A stretch of DNA of 64,000 bases from positions 62,001 to 126,000 of the forward strand of contig JAZRPZ010000073.1 of the NCBI GenBank assembly GCA_045649485.1. The letters run 5' to 3'. The stretch's first letter is position 1. Every line of letters starts with the position of its first letter. The DNA comes from RUG11247 sp045649485 (GTDB lineage Bacteria > Bacillota > Clostridia > Christensenellales > Aristaeellaceae). The notes beneath the pieces were generated by a model. That model did not search any database and had not been told where the DNA came from. It saw nothing but the letters and a program-made list of their open reading frames with translations. The position numbers and the translations under genes were made by a program. Shown one piece after another: positions 33,304 to 42,635 of this stretch.

Positions 33304-34338
33304 TCAGATACCTTTCTGTAAATAGCAGAATTCGCCGCATCCGTCAGCGCCTGCCTTCATAACAAGCTCCACAGTCTTCTCTAGTTCATTATCTTCCGTC
33401 TGAACGATGGGCATCAGCTTAACGCGCTTTGCAAGCATCGCCCTTGCGGCACCTGTCTCAACACCTACGTGCTCGGGAGAGAAGCCTGCCATAGGATCAT
33501 CGGAAATGATGGCGGTATCAAAGAGCATGCTTGCCACTTCTACAGGAGTGCGGGTTGTGCCGGTAAGCAGTTCCTTCATGCCGTTCCATTCATGGCTGAG
33601 ACAAGCGGGACCTTCCTCATGAGGATAAGCCCTGTAAAGCATGGGGGAGACAACATCAAGTCCGCTCAGCACATCAGGACGCTGACCCACGAACCACCAA
33701 AGAGAGGGAGCAAATACGAATGCTCCGGCGTCAAAGCCTTCAGCATGGCAGCGTACGGCAAAGTTGTTCATATACTCGCCGACGCAGCGTGCGCGGAAAT
33801 CAAACCATGCATCCACTGCAGCGTGCATAACGGGCATCTTATCCTTGGAATCAACACTCTTAAGGAAGTCCATAACGTCAGAAACACCCTGTCTTACAGC
33901 AGGGCCGTTTATGCTGAACTTACCCATTTTCTTCATGCAGTTATCGCAGAAGCATCCAAAGAAAGATTCCTTGCCCTCAACGGAAGCAAAGGAAGCAAAC
34001 CTTGCGCCATCTACAAAAATACCCTTTACGCCGGCCTTTTTTGCAATTTCAAAAGCCTTGTCCATATTATACTTGTTTACTTCCGCAGCGTTAGGGCAGG
34101 CAGAGTCAAACCAGGGCGCAGCATTGCCCTGTGCATCTACAGCGCCGTACTTTTCCCGGGAAAACTCACCAATGGAATGGGCACCGTAGCAAAGCCAGGT
34201 CTCAAGACCGGCTGCCTTTGCGGCTTCAAAAGCCTCAATATCGCTTCCGCCGATTACGACAGAATCATATCCCAAATCAACCAGTTTCCTGGCAGAAGCT
34301 GCATAGTCCTTATCAAGACCGAACATAAATTTCTTCAT
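33304..34338 (-). CDS. Uncharacterised TIM-barrel, glycosidase-like protein
   Basis: This 344-aa soluble protein has alternating strand-helix order, e.g. LVDLGYDSVVIGG (17-29) and AKKAGVKGIFVDGARF (about 100-115). The latter resembles the strand carrying the catalytic acid in several orphan glycoside hydrolase clans. It is followed by FFGCFCDNCMKKMG, a Cys motif seen in such proteins. Other landmarks are VMHAAVDAWFDFRARCVGEY and SPMLYRAYPHEEGP. There is no signal peptide. I cannot name the family. GGGAG precedes the ATG. It is transcribed alone, convergent with abfA. Confidence 0.55.
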   Translation of the reverse strand: MKKFMFGLDKDYAASARKLVDLGYDSVVIGGSDIEAFEAAKAAGLETWLCYGAHSIGEFSREKYGAVDAQGNAAPWFDSACPNAAEVNKYNMDKAFEIAKKAGVKGIFVDGARFASFASVEGKESFFGCFCDNCMKKMGKFSINGPAVRQGVSDVMDFLKSVDSKDKMPVMHAAVDAWFDFRARCVGEYMNNFAVRCHAEGFDAGAFVFAPSLWWFVGQRPDVLSGLDVVSPMLYRAYPHEEGPACLSHEWNGMKELLTGTTRTPVEVASMLFDTAIISDDPMAGFSPEHVGVETGAARAMLAKRVKLMPIVQTEDNELEKTVELVMKAGADGCGEFCYLQKGI

Positions 34339-34440
34339 ACAATATATCTCCCAAACGATTAATATATCAATTATACCCCGTTATACGCTTCATTTCAAGT
34401 TCGAAATATGCTATAATGACAAAAACAGGAGGTGCTTATT

Positions 34441-34734
34441 ATGATTCGACACGTTGTAATGTATACCATCAAGGATGAATATAAGGCAAAGATACCCCAG
34501 CTTGTAGAAAATTTCCTCTCCATGAAGGGCAAGATTCCCGGACTTCTCGAAGTTGAAGCAGGCGGTGATGAGCTTCATTCCGAACGTTCCTACGACCTCA
34601 TCCTCATCACTCTTTTCGAATCCTGGGACGCTTTCAAGGCATATCAGACCCATCCTGCACACCTGCCCGTAAAGGCAGGCATGCACGAAGCACGCACCGG
34701 CAGCGTATCCGTAGATTACGAAATCAAAGGTTAA
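34441..34734 (+). CDS. Dabb (stress-response A/B barrel) domain protein
   Basis: This 97-aa protein starts IRHVVMYTIKDE, with the conserved His of Dabb domains, and ends with the YDLILITLFESWDAFKAYQTHPAH block (about 56-79). Dabb proteins are small ferredoxin-like dimers; some are cyclases, most have unknown roles. The ATG at 34441 has AGGAGG 8 nt upstream; the frame opens at a GTG nine bases earlier. It stands alone upstream of the Phe T-box, and I saw no clear terminator after it. Confidence 0.85.
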   Translation: MIRHVVMYTIKDEYKAKIPQLVENFLSMKGKIPGLLEVEAGGDELHSERSYDLILITLFESWDAFKAYQTHPAHLPVKAGMHEARTGSVSVDYEIKG

Positions 34735-34748
34735 ATATTGGAACTCTG

Positions 34749-34777
34749 TTGAATTCCATAACATTAAGTGTTATAAT
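34749..34777 (+). promoter_or_regulatory. Promoter of the pheST leader
   Basis: TTGAAT (34749-34754), 17 bp, TATAAT (34772-34777). The predicted transcript start is near 34784. Confidence 0.8.
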
Positions 34778-34783
34778 TCTAAC

Positions 34784-35041
34784 ATATTTGGCAATGACGG
34801 AGAGAGTAGCGTATCCAGGCAGATTCCCAAAGAGAGCCCTTGCCATTGGCTGAAAGCAGGGCGGAATAAGCGGAACGTGAAGTTCACTCCCGAGCTTCTG
34901 TGCTGAAGCTTTTGTGGTAGGCATGGACGGATTCATCCACGTTACAGGATGCCGAGGTTTGACATACATATGTCAGACGAATCTGGGTGGTATCGCGGAG
35001 TTATGGCTTCGCCCCTGTTTGTAAGGGGCGAAGCTTTTTTG
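34784..35041 (+). promoter_or_regulatory. T-box riboswitch, Phe-specific
   Basis: The leader contains a long Stem I region with an AGAGAG element, a candidate specifier TTC (Phe) in GTGAAGTTCACTC (near 34880), the T-box sequence TGGGTGGTATCGCGG (34984-34998) and a terminator GCTTCGCCCC/GGGGCGAAGC (35006-35034) followed by TTTTTT. Uncharged tRNA-Phe should stabilise the antiterminator and turn on pheST. Confidence 0.93.
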
Positions 35042-35095
35042 AATCTGCGCATCGCACTCATTGAACGCAGATTTATATCAAGGAGGTAAATTCAC

Positions 35096-36118
35096 TTGGA
35101 AAACATGCTTAACGAGATCCGTGAGCGAGTTCTTGCGGAAGTAGGCAATGCGGAAGCAACCGCACAGCTGGAAGATATCCGAGTAAAGGTACTCGGCAAG
35201 AAGGGCGAACTCACCGCACTGCTGCGCGGCATGGGTAAGCTGGCTCCCGAAGAGCGTCCCCGCGTTGGTCAGCTGGTCAACGAGACCCGCGAGGCCATCG
35301 AAGCTGCCATGGCAGAACGCACCGAAAAGCTGGCAAAGAAGGAAAAGGACGCACGTCTCGCTTCTGAAACCATCGACGTCACCCTGCCCGGCAAGGCCCG
35401 TTCCGCAGGCGCCATGAACGTTCTGAACCTGGCTCAGGACGCTATGATCGATATCTTCACCGGCATGGGCTACGAAGTTGTCGAAGGCCCCGAAGTAGAG
35501 TACGATCTCTACAACTTCGAACTGCTGAACCTGCCCAAGAACCATCCCGCACGCGATATGCAGGATACCTTCTATGTAGACGAGAACATCGTTCTGCGTA
35601 CCCACACTTCTCCTGTGCAGGCCCGCATCATGTCCACCCGCACTCCTCCCATCCGCGTTATCTGCCCCGGCACCGTGTATCGTGCAGACGAGGCTGACGC
35701 ATCCCATTCTCCCGTTTTCCATCAGATGGAAGGTCTGGTCATCGACGAAGGCATCCGTATGAGCGACCTCAAGGGCACCCTGGATGAGTTCGCACGCCGT
35801 ATGTTCCACGAAGGCATCAAGACCCGCTTCCGTCCTTCTTTCTTCCCGTTCACCGAGCCTTCCACCGAGGTTGACCTGACTTGCGCCAACTGCGGCGGCA
35901 AGGGCTGCCGTATGTGCAAGGGCACCGGCTGGATCGAGGTTCTGGGCGCCGGCATGGTAAACCCCAAGGTTCTGGAAATGAACGGCATCGATCCCAAGAA
36001 GTATTCCGGCTTCGCATTCGGTATGGGTGTTGAGCGTCTTGCTATCCTCAAGTACAACATCCCCACCATGCGCATCATGTACGAAAACGACCTGCGTTAT
36101 CTCTCGCAGTTCCGCTAA
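35096..36118 (+). CDS. pheS: Phenylalanyl-tRNA synthetase alpha subunit
   Basis: This 340-aa subunit carries an N-terminal coiled coil (1-90), class II motif 2 (PGTVYRADEADASHSPVFHQ, 191-210), a four-Cys element (CANCGGKGCRMCKG near 263) and motif 3 (GFAFGMGVERLAIL near 306). With PheT it forms the alpha2beta2 enzyme that charges tRNA-Phe. The start is TTG 35096, 9 nt after AGGAGG; the first ATG is too far from that site. It is controlled by the T-box and followed after 15 bp by pheT. Confidence 0.97.
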   Translation: MENMLNEIRERVLAEVGNAEATAQLEDIRVKVLGKKGELTALLRGMGKLAPEERPRVGQLVNETREAIEAAMAERTEKLAKKEKDARLASETIDVTLPGKARSAGAMNVLNLAQDAMIDIFTGMGYEVVEGPEVEYDLYNFELLNLPKNHPARDMQDTFYVDENIVLRTHTSPVQARIMSTRTPPIRVICPGTVYRADEADASHSPVFHQMEGLVIDEGIRMSDLKGTLDEFARRMFHEGIKTRFRPSFFPFTEPSTEVDLTCANCGGKGCRMCKGTGWIEVLGAGMVNPKVLEMNGIDPKKYSGFAFGMGVERLAILKYNIPTMRIMYENDLRYLSQFR

Positions 36119-36133
36119 GGGAGGGCTTTAATA

Positions 36134-38524
36134 ATGAAAATACCCATGAAATGGCTGAAGGAATACGTTGATATAAAGCTCGATCCCGCAAAGTATTCCG
36201 ATAAGATGATCTGGTCCGGTACCGCTGTTGAAGGCTACGACAAGACCGGCGATCATTTCGACGGCGTTGTAGTCGGCAAGATCGTTTCCTGCGTTGATCA
36301 TCCCAATTCCGATCACCTGCACATCTGCCAGGTTGACGTAGGCAGGGAAGAGCCCCTGCAGATCGTCTGCGGCGCACCCAATGCCCGTGAAGGCATCTAC
36401 GTTGCAGCTGCTCTGGACGGCGCAAACCTGCCCGGCGGCAAGATCAAGAAGGGCAAGATCCGCGGCGAAGTATCCAACGGCATGCTGTGCTCCGGCACCG
36501 AGCTGGACATTCCTGCCGAGCTGTATGCCCATATCGGCGACGAAGGCATCATGGAACTTTCCGGTGAAGTAGCCCCCGGTACCGATGTCAAGGTAGAATT
36601 CGGCCTCGGCGATGATGTTATCGATTTCGAGATCCTCGCAAACCGCCCTGACTGCCTGAGCGTTTGGGGAATCGCACGCGAAAGCGCCGCTGCTCTGAAC
36701 GAGTACTGCGTAATGCCCGAAATCACCGTTGAGGAAAACGGCGAAGGCACCTTTGATGACTATGCAAAGGTTATCGTCGAAGATATCGAAAACTGCCCCC
36801 GTTACTGCGCACGCGTTATCAAGGACGTAAAGATCGGTCCTTCTCCCAAGTGGATGCGCGAATATCTGTACGGCGCAGGAGTTCGTCCCATCAACAACAT
36901 CGTTGATATCACCAACTTTGTTATGCTGGAAACCGGCCATCCCATGCACGCATTCGACCTTTCCAAGGTTCGCGAGAATACCATCGTTGTCCGCCGCGCA
37001 AAGGCAGGGGAGCCCCTGACCACTCTGGACGGCAAGGAATATACTCTCGATGAGAGCATGCTGGTCATCGCCGATAAGGAACGTGCCACCGGTCTGGCAG
37101 GCATCATGGGCGGCGAGGAATCCGAAATCGTTTCCGATACCGCTTCTGTACTGTTTGAGTGCGCTGCATTTGACCGCACCAACAACCGTCTGACCTCCCG
37201 TAAGCTCGGCATCCGTACCGAGGCATCCGGTCGTTTCGAGAAGGGCGTTCGCGCTGCTACCGCTATGGAAGCTCTTGAGCGCGCCTGCATGCTGGTCAAT
37301 ATGCTGGATTGCGGCAAGGTAGTTCCCGGCTGCTATGATAACTATCCCAATCCTGCCGAACAGAAGGAAGTTATCGCAAGCGTAAAGAAGATCCATCAGA
37401 TCACCGGCGTTGAGATTCCCGTTGAGCAGATGGAAGATATCCTCGGCCGCCTGAACATCGAAGCCGAATTCAATGGCGACGAGATCGTATGCACCATCCC
37501 CGCATACCGTGAGGATATCGATACCGAAGCCGATATCGCCGAAGAAGTCCTGCGTATCTATGGCTACGAGCACATTCCTTCCACTCTGATGAATGCAGTC
37601 ACCATGCCCGGCAAGCGTTCCGAAAATCAGCTGGTACGCGATCATATCCGCCGCGCAATGGTAGGCATGGGCTTCTATGAGACCCTGACCTATTCTTTCA
37701 TCAGCCCCAAGTGGCTTGCCAATCTCGGCCTCGAAGCCGGTGACTGGCGTGCTGAGCCCGTAAAGCTGCTGAATCCTCTTGGCGAAGATACTTCCGTAAT
37801 GCGCACTACCATCGCGCCCACCATCCTTGACGTAATGGCCGGCAACATCAACCGCGGCGTTACTGAAGGCAATGTATTCGAAGTAAACTTCATCTACAAG
37901 CCCACCGAGGCCGGCAAACTGCCCGAGCAGAAGCAGCAGCTGTGCATCGGCGCATTCGGCGATGACGCAGACTTCTACACCGTAAAGAATACCGTAGAAT
38001 GGCTGCTGGCAATGTACGGCGTAAAGGCTGATATCGCTGCTGCAGGCGATGGTTACTACCATCCCGGCCGCAAGGCAACCCTCACCGTAAACGGCGAGAT
38101 CGTTGCTCAGTTCGGCGAAGTACATCCCGACGTAGCTGAAAAGTTCGGCATCGATTCCCGCCGCGTATATCTGGCCGAGGTCGATGTAGACGTTCTGAAG
38201 GCTGCCGAGCAGAAGATCTACGGCATCAAAGAGCTGCCCAAGTTCCCCGCAGTTACCCGCGATATCGCTGTTGTAGTTGCAGAGGAAGTCGGCACCGGTA
38301 CCATGCTGGAGACCATCCGCAAGGGCGGCGGCAAGACTCTTGAAGACGTGAAGCTGTTCGATATCTACCGCGGCGAAAAGCTGGGTGCAAACGTGAAGTC
38401 CGTTGCATACTCCATCACTTTCCGCGCAGCTGACAGAACCCTCACCGAGCAGGAGATCAACAAGTCCATGGATCGCATCCTGACCAAGCTCAATATGGAG
38501 CACGGCGCAGAGATCCGCAAGTAA
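36134..38524 (+). CDS. pheT: Phenylalanyl-tRNA synthetase beta subunit
   Basis: This full-length 796-aa subunit has, in order, an N-terminal region (MKIPMKWLKEYVD), the tRNA-binding OB domain (about 40-150, VVGKIVSCVDHPNSDHLHICQV), B3/B4 editing domain (about 200-375), B5 domain (about 405-475), catalytic-like core (about 485-690) and FDX-ACB anticodon-binding domain (about 700-796, FPAVTRDIAVVV). GGGAGG lies before the ATG. It ends at a strong terminator. Confidence 0.97.
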   Translation: MKIPMKWLKEYVDIKLDPAKYSDKMIWSGTAVEGYDKTGDHFDGVVVGKIVSCVDHPNSDHLHICQVDVGREEPLQIVCGAPNAREGIYVAAALDGANLPGGKIKKGKIRGEVSNGMLCSGTELDIPAELYAHIGDEGIMELSGEVAPGTDVKVEFGLGDDVIDFEILANRPDCLSVWGIARESAAALNEYCVMPEITVEENGEGTFDDYAKVIVEDIENCPRYCARVIKDVKIGPSPKWMREYLYGAGVRPINNIVDITNFVMLETGHPMHAFDLSKVRENTIVVRRAKAGEPLTTLDGKEYTLDESMLVIADKERATGLAGIMGGEESEIVSDTASVLFECAAFDRTNNRLTSRKLGIRTEASGRFEKGVRAATAMEALERACMLVNMLDCGKVVPGCYDNYPNPAEQKEVIASVKKIHQITGVEIPVEQMEDILGRLNIEAEFNGDEIVCTIPAYREDIDTEADIAEEVLRIYGYEHIPSTLMNAVTMPGKRSENQLVRDHIRRAMVGMGFYETLTYSFISPKWLANLGLEAGDWRAEPVKLLNPLGEDTSVMRTTIAPTILDVMAGNINRGVTEGNVFEVNFIYKPTEAGKLPEQKQQLCIGAFGDDADFYTVKNTVEWLLAMYGVKADIAAAGDGYYHPGRKATLTVNGEIVAQFGEVHPDVAEKFGIDSRRVYLAEVDVDVLKAAEQKIYGIKELPKFPAVTRDIAVVVAEEVGTGTMLETIRKGGGKTLEDVKLFDIYRGEKLGANVKSVAYSITFRAADRTLTEQEINKSMDRILTKLNMEHGAEIRK

Positions 38525-38529
38525 TAAAT

Positions 38530-38561
38530 AAGAGCTCCCGGAAAAATCCGGGAGCTCTTTT
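38530..38561. terminator. Bidirectional terminator after pheT
   Basis: A 13-bp perfect stem (38530-38542 with 38547-38559), 4-nt loop and T run, between convergent genes. Confidence 0.93.
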
Positions 38562-38581
38562 ATTATGCATCGTTGTGTAAT

Positions 38582-39487
38582 TTACCTTTCGAATCCGGCA
38601 ACTCCATCAAAGAATGCACCGTCTCCGTCCTTGTCGATCACAGGAATTACCTCAACAACTGTAGGAGCGGTATTTTCATTGGCATAGACATAGAAGAAGC
38701 CCTTGTGATTTGCCGCACCGCCAACTTCACCCTTATTATTCATGCAAACAACTGCAATGCAATCGGAAACGTATCCGCGGCTCTGAATAGCCTCATGCGC
38801 CGTGCGGACTACATATTCCGCCGCTTCGTTGGGAGACATACCCATGCGCATCATTTCAACGCAGCGGAAACTGCAGCAGGTACGCATGATATCTTCGCCC
38901 ATACCGGTTGCAGCAGCGCCGCCTACGTTGGAATCTACATAGAAACCACTGCCAATGATGGGAGTATCGCCAACACGTCCGGGAATCTTCATGTTTGCGC
39001 CGCTGGTGGAGCAGGCATTTACCATCTTACCGGTCTTATCAAGGGCAACGGAACCGATAGTATCGTGTCCGATATTCTTTGCCTTTTCCCATACTTCACG
39101 TGCATGGTCGGTAATAAGTGCTTCCATGCCAACTTCTTCAATGCCCATCCTGCGGGCAAATTTCTCAGCGCCTTCGCCTGCAATTATGTTGTGACGGGTC
39201 TTCTCCATAACAGCACGGGCGATGGAAACAGGATGCTCAAAGCCGCGTACACAGCAGACCGCACCGGTCTTGAGAGTATTGCCGTCCATAACAGCAGCAT
39301 CCATTGCAAGGTCTCCATCTGCATTCAGAAAACCGCCCCTGCCTACGGAATCTACTTCAGGATCGCTCTCTACGACATGAATGCCTGCTTCTGCTGCATC
39401 CAATGCATCCGCACCGGCACTCAGCATCTCGGCAGCCTTCTCAGCAGCCTTTATGGCAAAAGGCCATGTGCCAATAAATCCCCACAT
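38582..39487 (-). CDS. Glycosylasparaginase / isoaspartyl peptidase family (Ntn hydrolase)
   Basis: This 301-aa precursor matches N4-(beta-N-acetylglucosaminyl)-L-asparaginases: GADALDAAEAGIHVVE near 25-40, SVGRGGFLNADGDLAMDAAVMDG near 47-69, and the autocleavage site HDTIGSVALD with catalytic Thr143. GDTPIIGSGFYVD and GMGEDIMRT follow. It would free Asn-linked GlcNAc or cleave isoaspartyl dipeptides. There is no signal peptide. An AGGAGG site lies before the ATG. The upstream Gfo/Idh gene is separated by a hairpin. Confidence 0.9.
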   Translation of the reverse strand: MWGFIGTWPFAIKAAEKAAEMLSAGADALDAAEAGIHVVESDPEVDSVGRGGFLNADGDLAMDAAVMDGNTLKTGAVCCVRGFEHPVSIARAVMEKTRHNIIAGEGAEKFARRMGIEEVGMEALITDHAREVWEKAKNIGHDTIGSVALDKTGKMVNACSTSGANMKIPGRVGDTPIIGSGFYVDSNVGGAAATGMGEDIMRTCCSFRCVEMMRMGMSPNEAAEYVVRTAHEAIQSRGYVSDCIAVVCMNNKGEVGGAANHKGFFYVYANENTAPTVVEVIPVIDKDGDGAFFDGVAGFER

Positions 39488-39510
39488 CTCGTTTATCCTC
39501 CTAAATGAGC

Positions 39511-39536
39511 TTCCCCGGGACTGAACGCCCGGGGAA
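39511..39536 (-). terminator. GC-rich hairpin between the Gfo/Idh and glycosylasparaginase genes
   Basis: A 9-bp stem TTCCCCGGG/CCCGGGGAA with an 8-nt loop. The minus strand lacks a good T run after it, so it may only slow polymerase or protect the upstream mRNA. Confidence 0.5.
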
Positions 39537-39544
39537 AAGTATTA

Positions 39545-40525
39545 TCAGAACTTTACTTCCTTGCCTTCCTTGTCTGCTACATATGCCTTTTCCATCAGCA
39601 TAGTCAGCATACGTGCTTCCTTGGTGTCAAAGATGATCTCCTTGCCGTAGAGTACACCGTCGATGAACTGACGGATGGGGTGGGGGAGTTCCTTGGGAAG
39701 CTTGGGCTTTACCCAGCCGCCTTCTACGTACTTCACAGTGAATTCATTCTGGAACTTCACGTCGTTTTCTTCGTACATAGCAACGCCCTTGGTGCCGTAT
39801 ACTTCGAGGCGTACGGGAGTATAGGGAGAAACCAGGCTGGTCTCAGTAATGGCGAGAGCCTTGTTTTCGAATTCGATGGTGCAGATGGCATTGTCATCTA
39901 CGGGAACGGGCATCTTGTTATTGAACATAGACTGAATGCGTACAGGGTTGCCCAGCAGCCAGTGTGCCAGATACATACCGTGTGCGCCCAGATCCATCAT
40001 GGCGCCGCCGCCGGTGGTCTCGGGATCATACCAGTAATCCGGCAGCCAGCCTGCCAGAGCGCCGTTGTGGCAGTTACGCACACGCATTACAGTGATGTCG
40101 CCCAGCTGACCGTCATCAATAAGCTGCTTGATAGCCAGGTTTCTGGGCATGCAGCGGTGAGGATAGCAGATAGAGAACTTAACGCCGTTCTTTTCGATGG
40201 CTGCGATGACTTCATCTGCATCTGCGGTGGTGAGGGTGAGTACCTTCTCGGTGAAGATATGCTTGCCTGCGTTTGCAGCCTTGATCATAACTTCCTTGTG
40301 CATGTTGGTGGGAGTGCAGACAAGAATTGCGTCTACATCCTCGCGTGCCAGCAGTGCATCATAATCGGCCACGAAATCTACGCCGAGCTCGTTTGCCCAT
40401 GCCTGTCCGCGTGCTGCATCCTCATCCCAAACACAGGTGACGCAAGCATCATTCTGCTTCTTTACGAATTCAGCATAACCCTGAGCATGTACGTGCCATT
40501 TGCTTATCATTGCGAATCTGAGCAT
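39545..40525 (-). CDS. Gfo/Idh/MocA family oxidoreductase
   Basis: This 326-aa dinucleotide-dependent enzyme has an N-terminal Rossmann domain and the diagnostic KHIFTEKVLTLTTADADEVI stretch near residue 85, where EKV replaces the usual EKP. ICYPHRCMPRNLAIKQLIDDGQLGDI and GGGAMMDLGAHGMYLAHWLLG, with the catalytic-type Asp and His, follow. It probably oxidises a sugar or inositol derivative; the substrate is unknown. The ATG at 40525 has GGAGG 9 nt upstream; a further in-frame start at 40561 is not preceded by one. It lies 43 bp after the branching enzyme gene. Confidence 0.88.
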   Translation of the reverse strand: MLRFAMISKWHVHAQGYAEFVKKQNDACVTCVWDEDAARGQAWANELGVDFVADYDALLAREDVDAILVCTPTNMHKEVMIKAANAGKHIFTEKVLTLTTADADEVIAAIEKNGVKFSICYPHRCMPRNLAIKQLIDDGQLGDITVMRVRNCHNGALAGWLPDYWYDPETTGGGAMMDLGAHGMYLAHWLLGNPVRIQSMFNNKMPVPVDDNAICTIEFENKALAITETSLVSPYTPVRLEVYGTKGVAMYEENDVKFQNEFTVKYVEGGWVKPKLPKELPHPIRQFIDGVLYGKEIIFDTKEARMLTMLMEKAYVADKEGKEVKF

Positions 40526-40568
40526 TATTTTTTCCTCCAAATCAAGCCGGTATCCCGGCAAATTTACT

Positions 40569-42587
40569 TCAGTCTATCTTGTTGAAAACAACCATAGATC
40601 GTGAGGGAATGTATACCTTGAATCCCACACCATGTTCGCTGTTGGCAGGTTCGGTAAGGTACCTGTAGTTCTTGTCTATACGGTCATGTCCGCCGTATTT
40701 GGCATCATCGGTTGAGAATACAGCCTGATAACTGCCTGCTCCCAACGTATGACACGGCATGAAGAATTCTTTATAAGAATCGGTCGGGTGAAGATTTACA
40801 AGATACAGCAGATTTCCCTTGGAATAAGCAAGTATCTTCTTTTCTTCGTCTATCCAGAGATTAGTGGCATCCTTTTTTGTAAGTATCCTGTGATGCCTAG
40901 AGAATTTAAGCATGTCCTTATCATAATCACGCAGCCACTGATACTTCAGGAAGCCGTTATCTGCCAGCGACCACTGTCTGCGCGCATGTTTGAAACTCCA
41001 GCCATTTCCTTCTCGCGGGAAATCTATCCATTCGGGATGTCCAAATTCATTGCCCATGAAATTCAGATAACCATCGCTTCCAAGGGAAAGCGTGAGCAGA
41101 CGAATGATCTTGATAACATCAATGGCACGATCCATAGCAGGGGAGTGATACGCCTTATCCATTCCTGTATACATTTCCTTATCTGCCATGCGGAAAATAA
41201 GGGTTTTATCGCCTACCATTGCCTGATCGTGTGATTCGCTGTAACCTATATTCTTTTCCTTTGGTCTGCGTGTTGTAAGCTCGTGCCATATATAGCCCAT
41301 ACCCCACGCGTGATCAGGTGTTTCCTTCGTGAGCTTGATCCACATATCCGGAACACCCATCGAAAGCCTGTAATCAAAGCCAATACCGCCGTTTCTGACA
41401 GGAATACACATACCCGGCATACCTGACATATCCTCGGCGATAGTTATAGCAAACGGATTGACCGAATGAATAAGTTCATTAGCCAGCTGCAGGTAGGTAA
41501 TAGCTTCAACATCGGTATTCATGCTGAAATAATCATGATAACCCGTAAAACTCTTGCCAAGTCCATGATCCTTATACAGCATGGAGGTAATTCCATCAAA
41601 TCTGAATCCATCAAAGTGATATTCTTCCTGCCAGAATTTCAGATTGGACAGCAGGTAATGGAGCACCTGATGCTTTCCATAGTTGAACAATCTGGTTTTC
41701 CATGCGGGATGATATCCGGGATGAAAGAACTGATCATCCGTGCCATCAAACATATTTATGCCTTCAAGGGCATTGGTGGCCGCATGAGAATGTACAACAT
41801 CAAGCAGTACATATATGCCCATCGTATGGGCCTTATTTACCATATACTTCAAGTCATCGGGGTTACCAAACCAGCTGGATGCAGCATAGAAATTAGAAAC
41901 CTGATAACCGAAAGATCCGTAATACGGATGCTGCATAACCGCCATTACCTGAACGGTATTATATCCGGCTTCCTTGATGCGAGGCAGCGTGATATCAGCA
42001 AATTCGCGGTATGTACCGATGCCTTCTTTTTCTTGTGCCATGCCTACATGAGTTTCATAAATATACATCATGCTCGGCTTACGTTTTCCATATGCGCCGT
42101 CAGACCATCTGAAGGCATGGGGAGGATCCCATATGCGGCCGCAGAACTCGGTTGTATCCGGATTCTGGATGACGCTGCGGATATACAAAGGAATTCTGTC
42201 AAACGACTGACCGTTTCGGGTTACCTGCACTTTGACAAGCTGCCCGTGCCGGAGCGCATCTTTCCCTTTTAACTTAATCTCCCAGTCGCCGTTTTCAAGT
42301 TTCTTCATCGGGTGAGATACACGGTCCCAATTATTGAAATCGCCTATAAAGTGCATTTCATCGGCACCCGGCGCCCACTCGCGATAGATCCATCCATCGG
42401 TGGTGCGGGATATACCATAATACATATAACCGTTTGCAAATGTATACAGTTCCGTGTTTTCGCTAAGCAACGCCTGACGGGTATCTCTGTGCCTCTTCAT
42501 GCGCAGATCGATATCGTCTGCATAAGGCTTGAGATAAGGGTCGTCGGTGAGTATCTTATATTTCTGTTTGCGGGACGTTGCTTTCAT
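40569..42587 (-). CDS. glgB: 1,4-alpha-glucan branching enzyme, eukaryote-like GH13_8
   Basis: This 672-aa enzyme adds alpha-1,6 branches to glycogen. It has an N-terminal CBM48-like domain (WIYREWAPGADEMHFIGDFN, about 66-85), a GH13 barrel with nucleophile Asp331 (FRFDGIT), acid/base Glu385 (IAED) and Asp454 (SHDQ), and a C-terminal beta domain. Blocks such as LNFMGNEFGHPEWIDFPREGN, YGGHDRID and VYIPSRS follow human GBE1 and plant enzymes more closely than E. coli GlgB. No other glycogen gene is nearby. AGGAGAGGTGA precedes the ATG. Confidence 0.92.
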   Translation of the reverse strand: MKATSRKQKYKILTDDPYLKPYADDIDLRMKRHRDTRQALLSENTELYTFANGYMYYGISRTTDGWIYREWAPGADEMHFIGDFNNWDRVSHPMKKLENGDWEIKLKGKDALRHGQLVKVQVTRNGQSFDRIPLYIRSVIQNPDTTEFCGRIWDPPHAFRWSDGAYGKRKPSMMYIYETHVGMAQEKEGIGTYREFADITLPRIKEAGYNTVQVMAVMQHPYYGSFGYQVSNFYAASSWFGNPDDLKYMVNKAHTMGIYVLLDVVHSHAATNALEGINMFDGTDDQFFHPGYHPAWKTRLFNYGKHQVLHYLLSNLKFWQEEYHFDGFRFDGITSMLYKDHGLGKSFTGYHDYFSMNTDVEAITYLQLANELIHSVNPFAITIAEDMSGMPGMCIPVRNGGIGFDYRLSMGVPDMWIKLTKETPDHAWGMGYIWHELTTRRPKEKNIGYSESHDQAMVGDKTLIFRMADKEMYTGMDKAYHSPAMDRAIDVIKIIRLLTLSLGSDGYLNFMGNEFGHPEWIDFPREGNGWSFKHARRQWSLADNGFLKYQWLRDYDKDMLKFSRHHRILTKKDATNLWIDEEKKILAYSKGNLLYLVNLHPTDSYKEFFMPCHTLGAGSYQAVFSTDDAKYGGHDRIDKNYRYLTEPANSEHGVGFKVYIPSRSMVVFNKID

Positions 42588-42607
42588 AACAAATCACCTC
42601 TCCTAAT

Positions 42608-42635
42608 ATTATACACATATTAAGATAAAAATCAA
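42608..42635 (-). promoter_or_regulatory. Promoter of the branching enzyme gene
   Basis: Minus-strand TTGATT (42630-42635), 16 bp, TATAAT (42608-42613). Its -35 box directly abuts that of the divergent folT-like promoter. Confidence 0.65.

Noticed and set aside
31688..33340. 550-codon minus frame opposite abfA
   Set aside because: Antisense shadow of a GH51 gene; no motif or ribosome site.
36128..38503. 791-codon minus frame opposite pheT
   Set aside because: Antisense of a complete PheT with all domains; the length only reflects strong codon bias in pheT.
39511..39536. Strong terminator between the Gfo/Idh and glycosylasparaginase genes
   Set aside because: The stem is good but the minus strand lacks a T run, so it is listed only as a weak hairpin.
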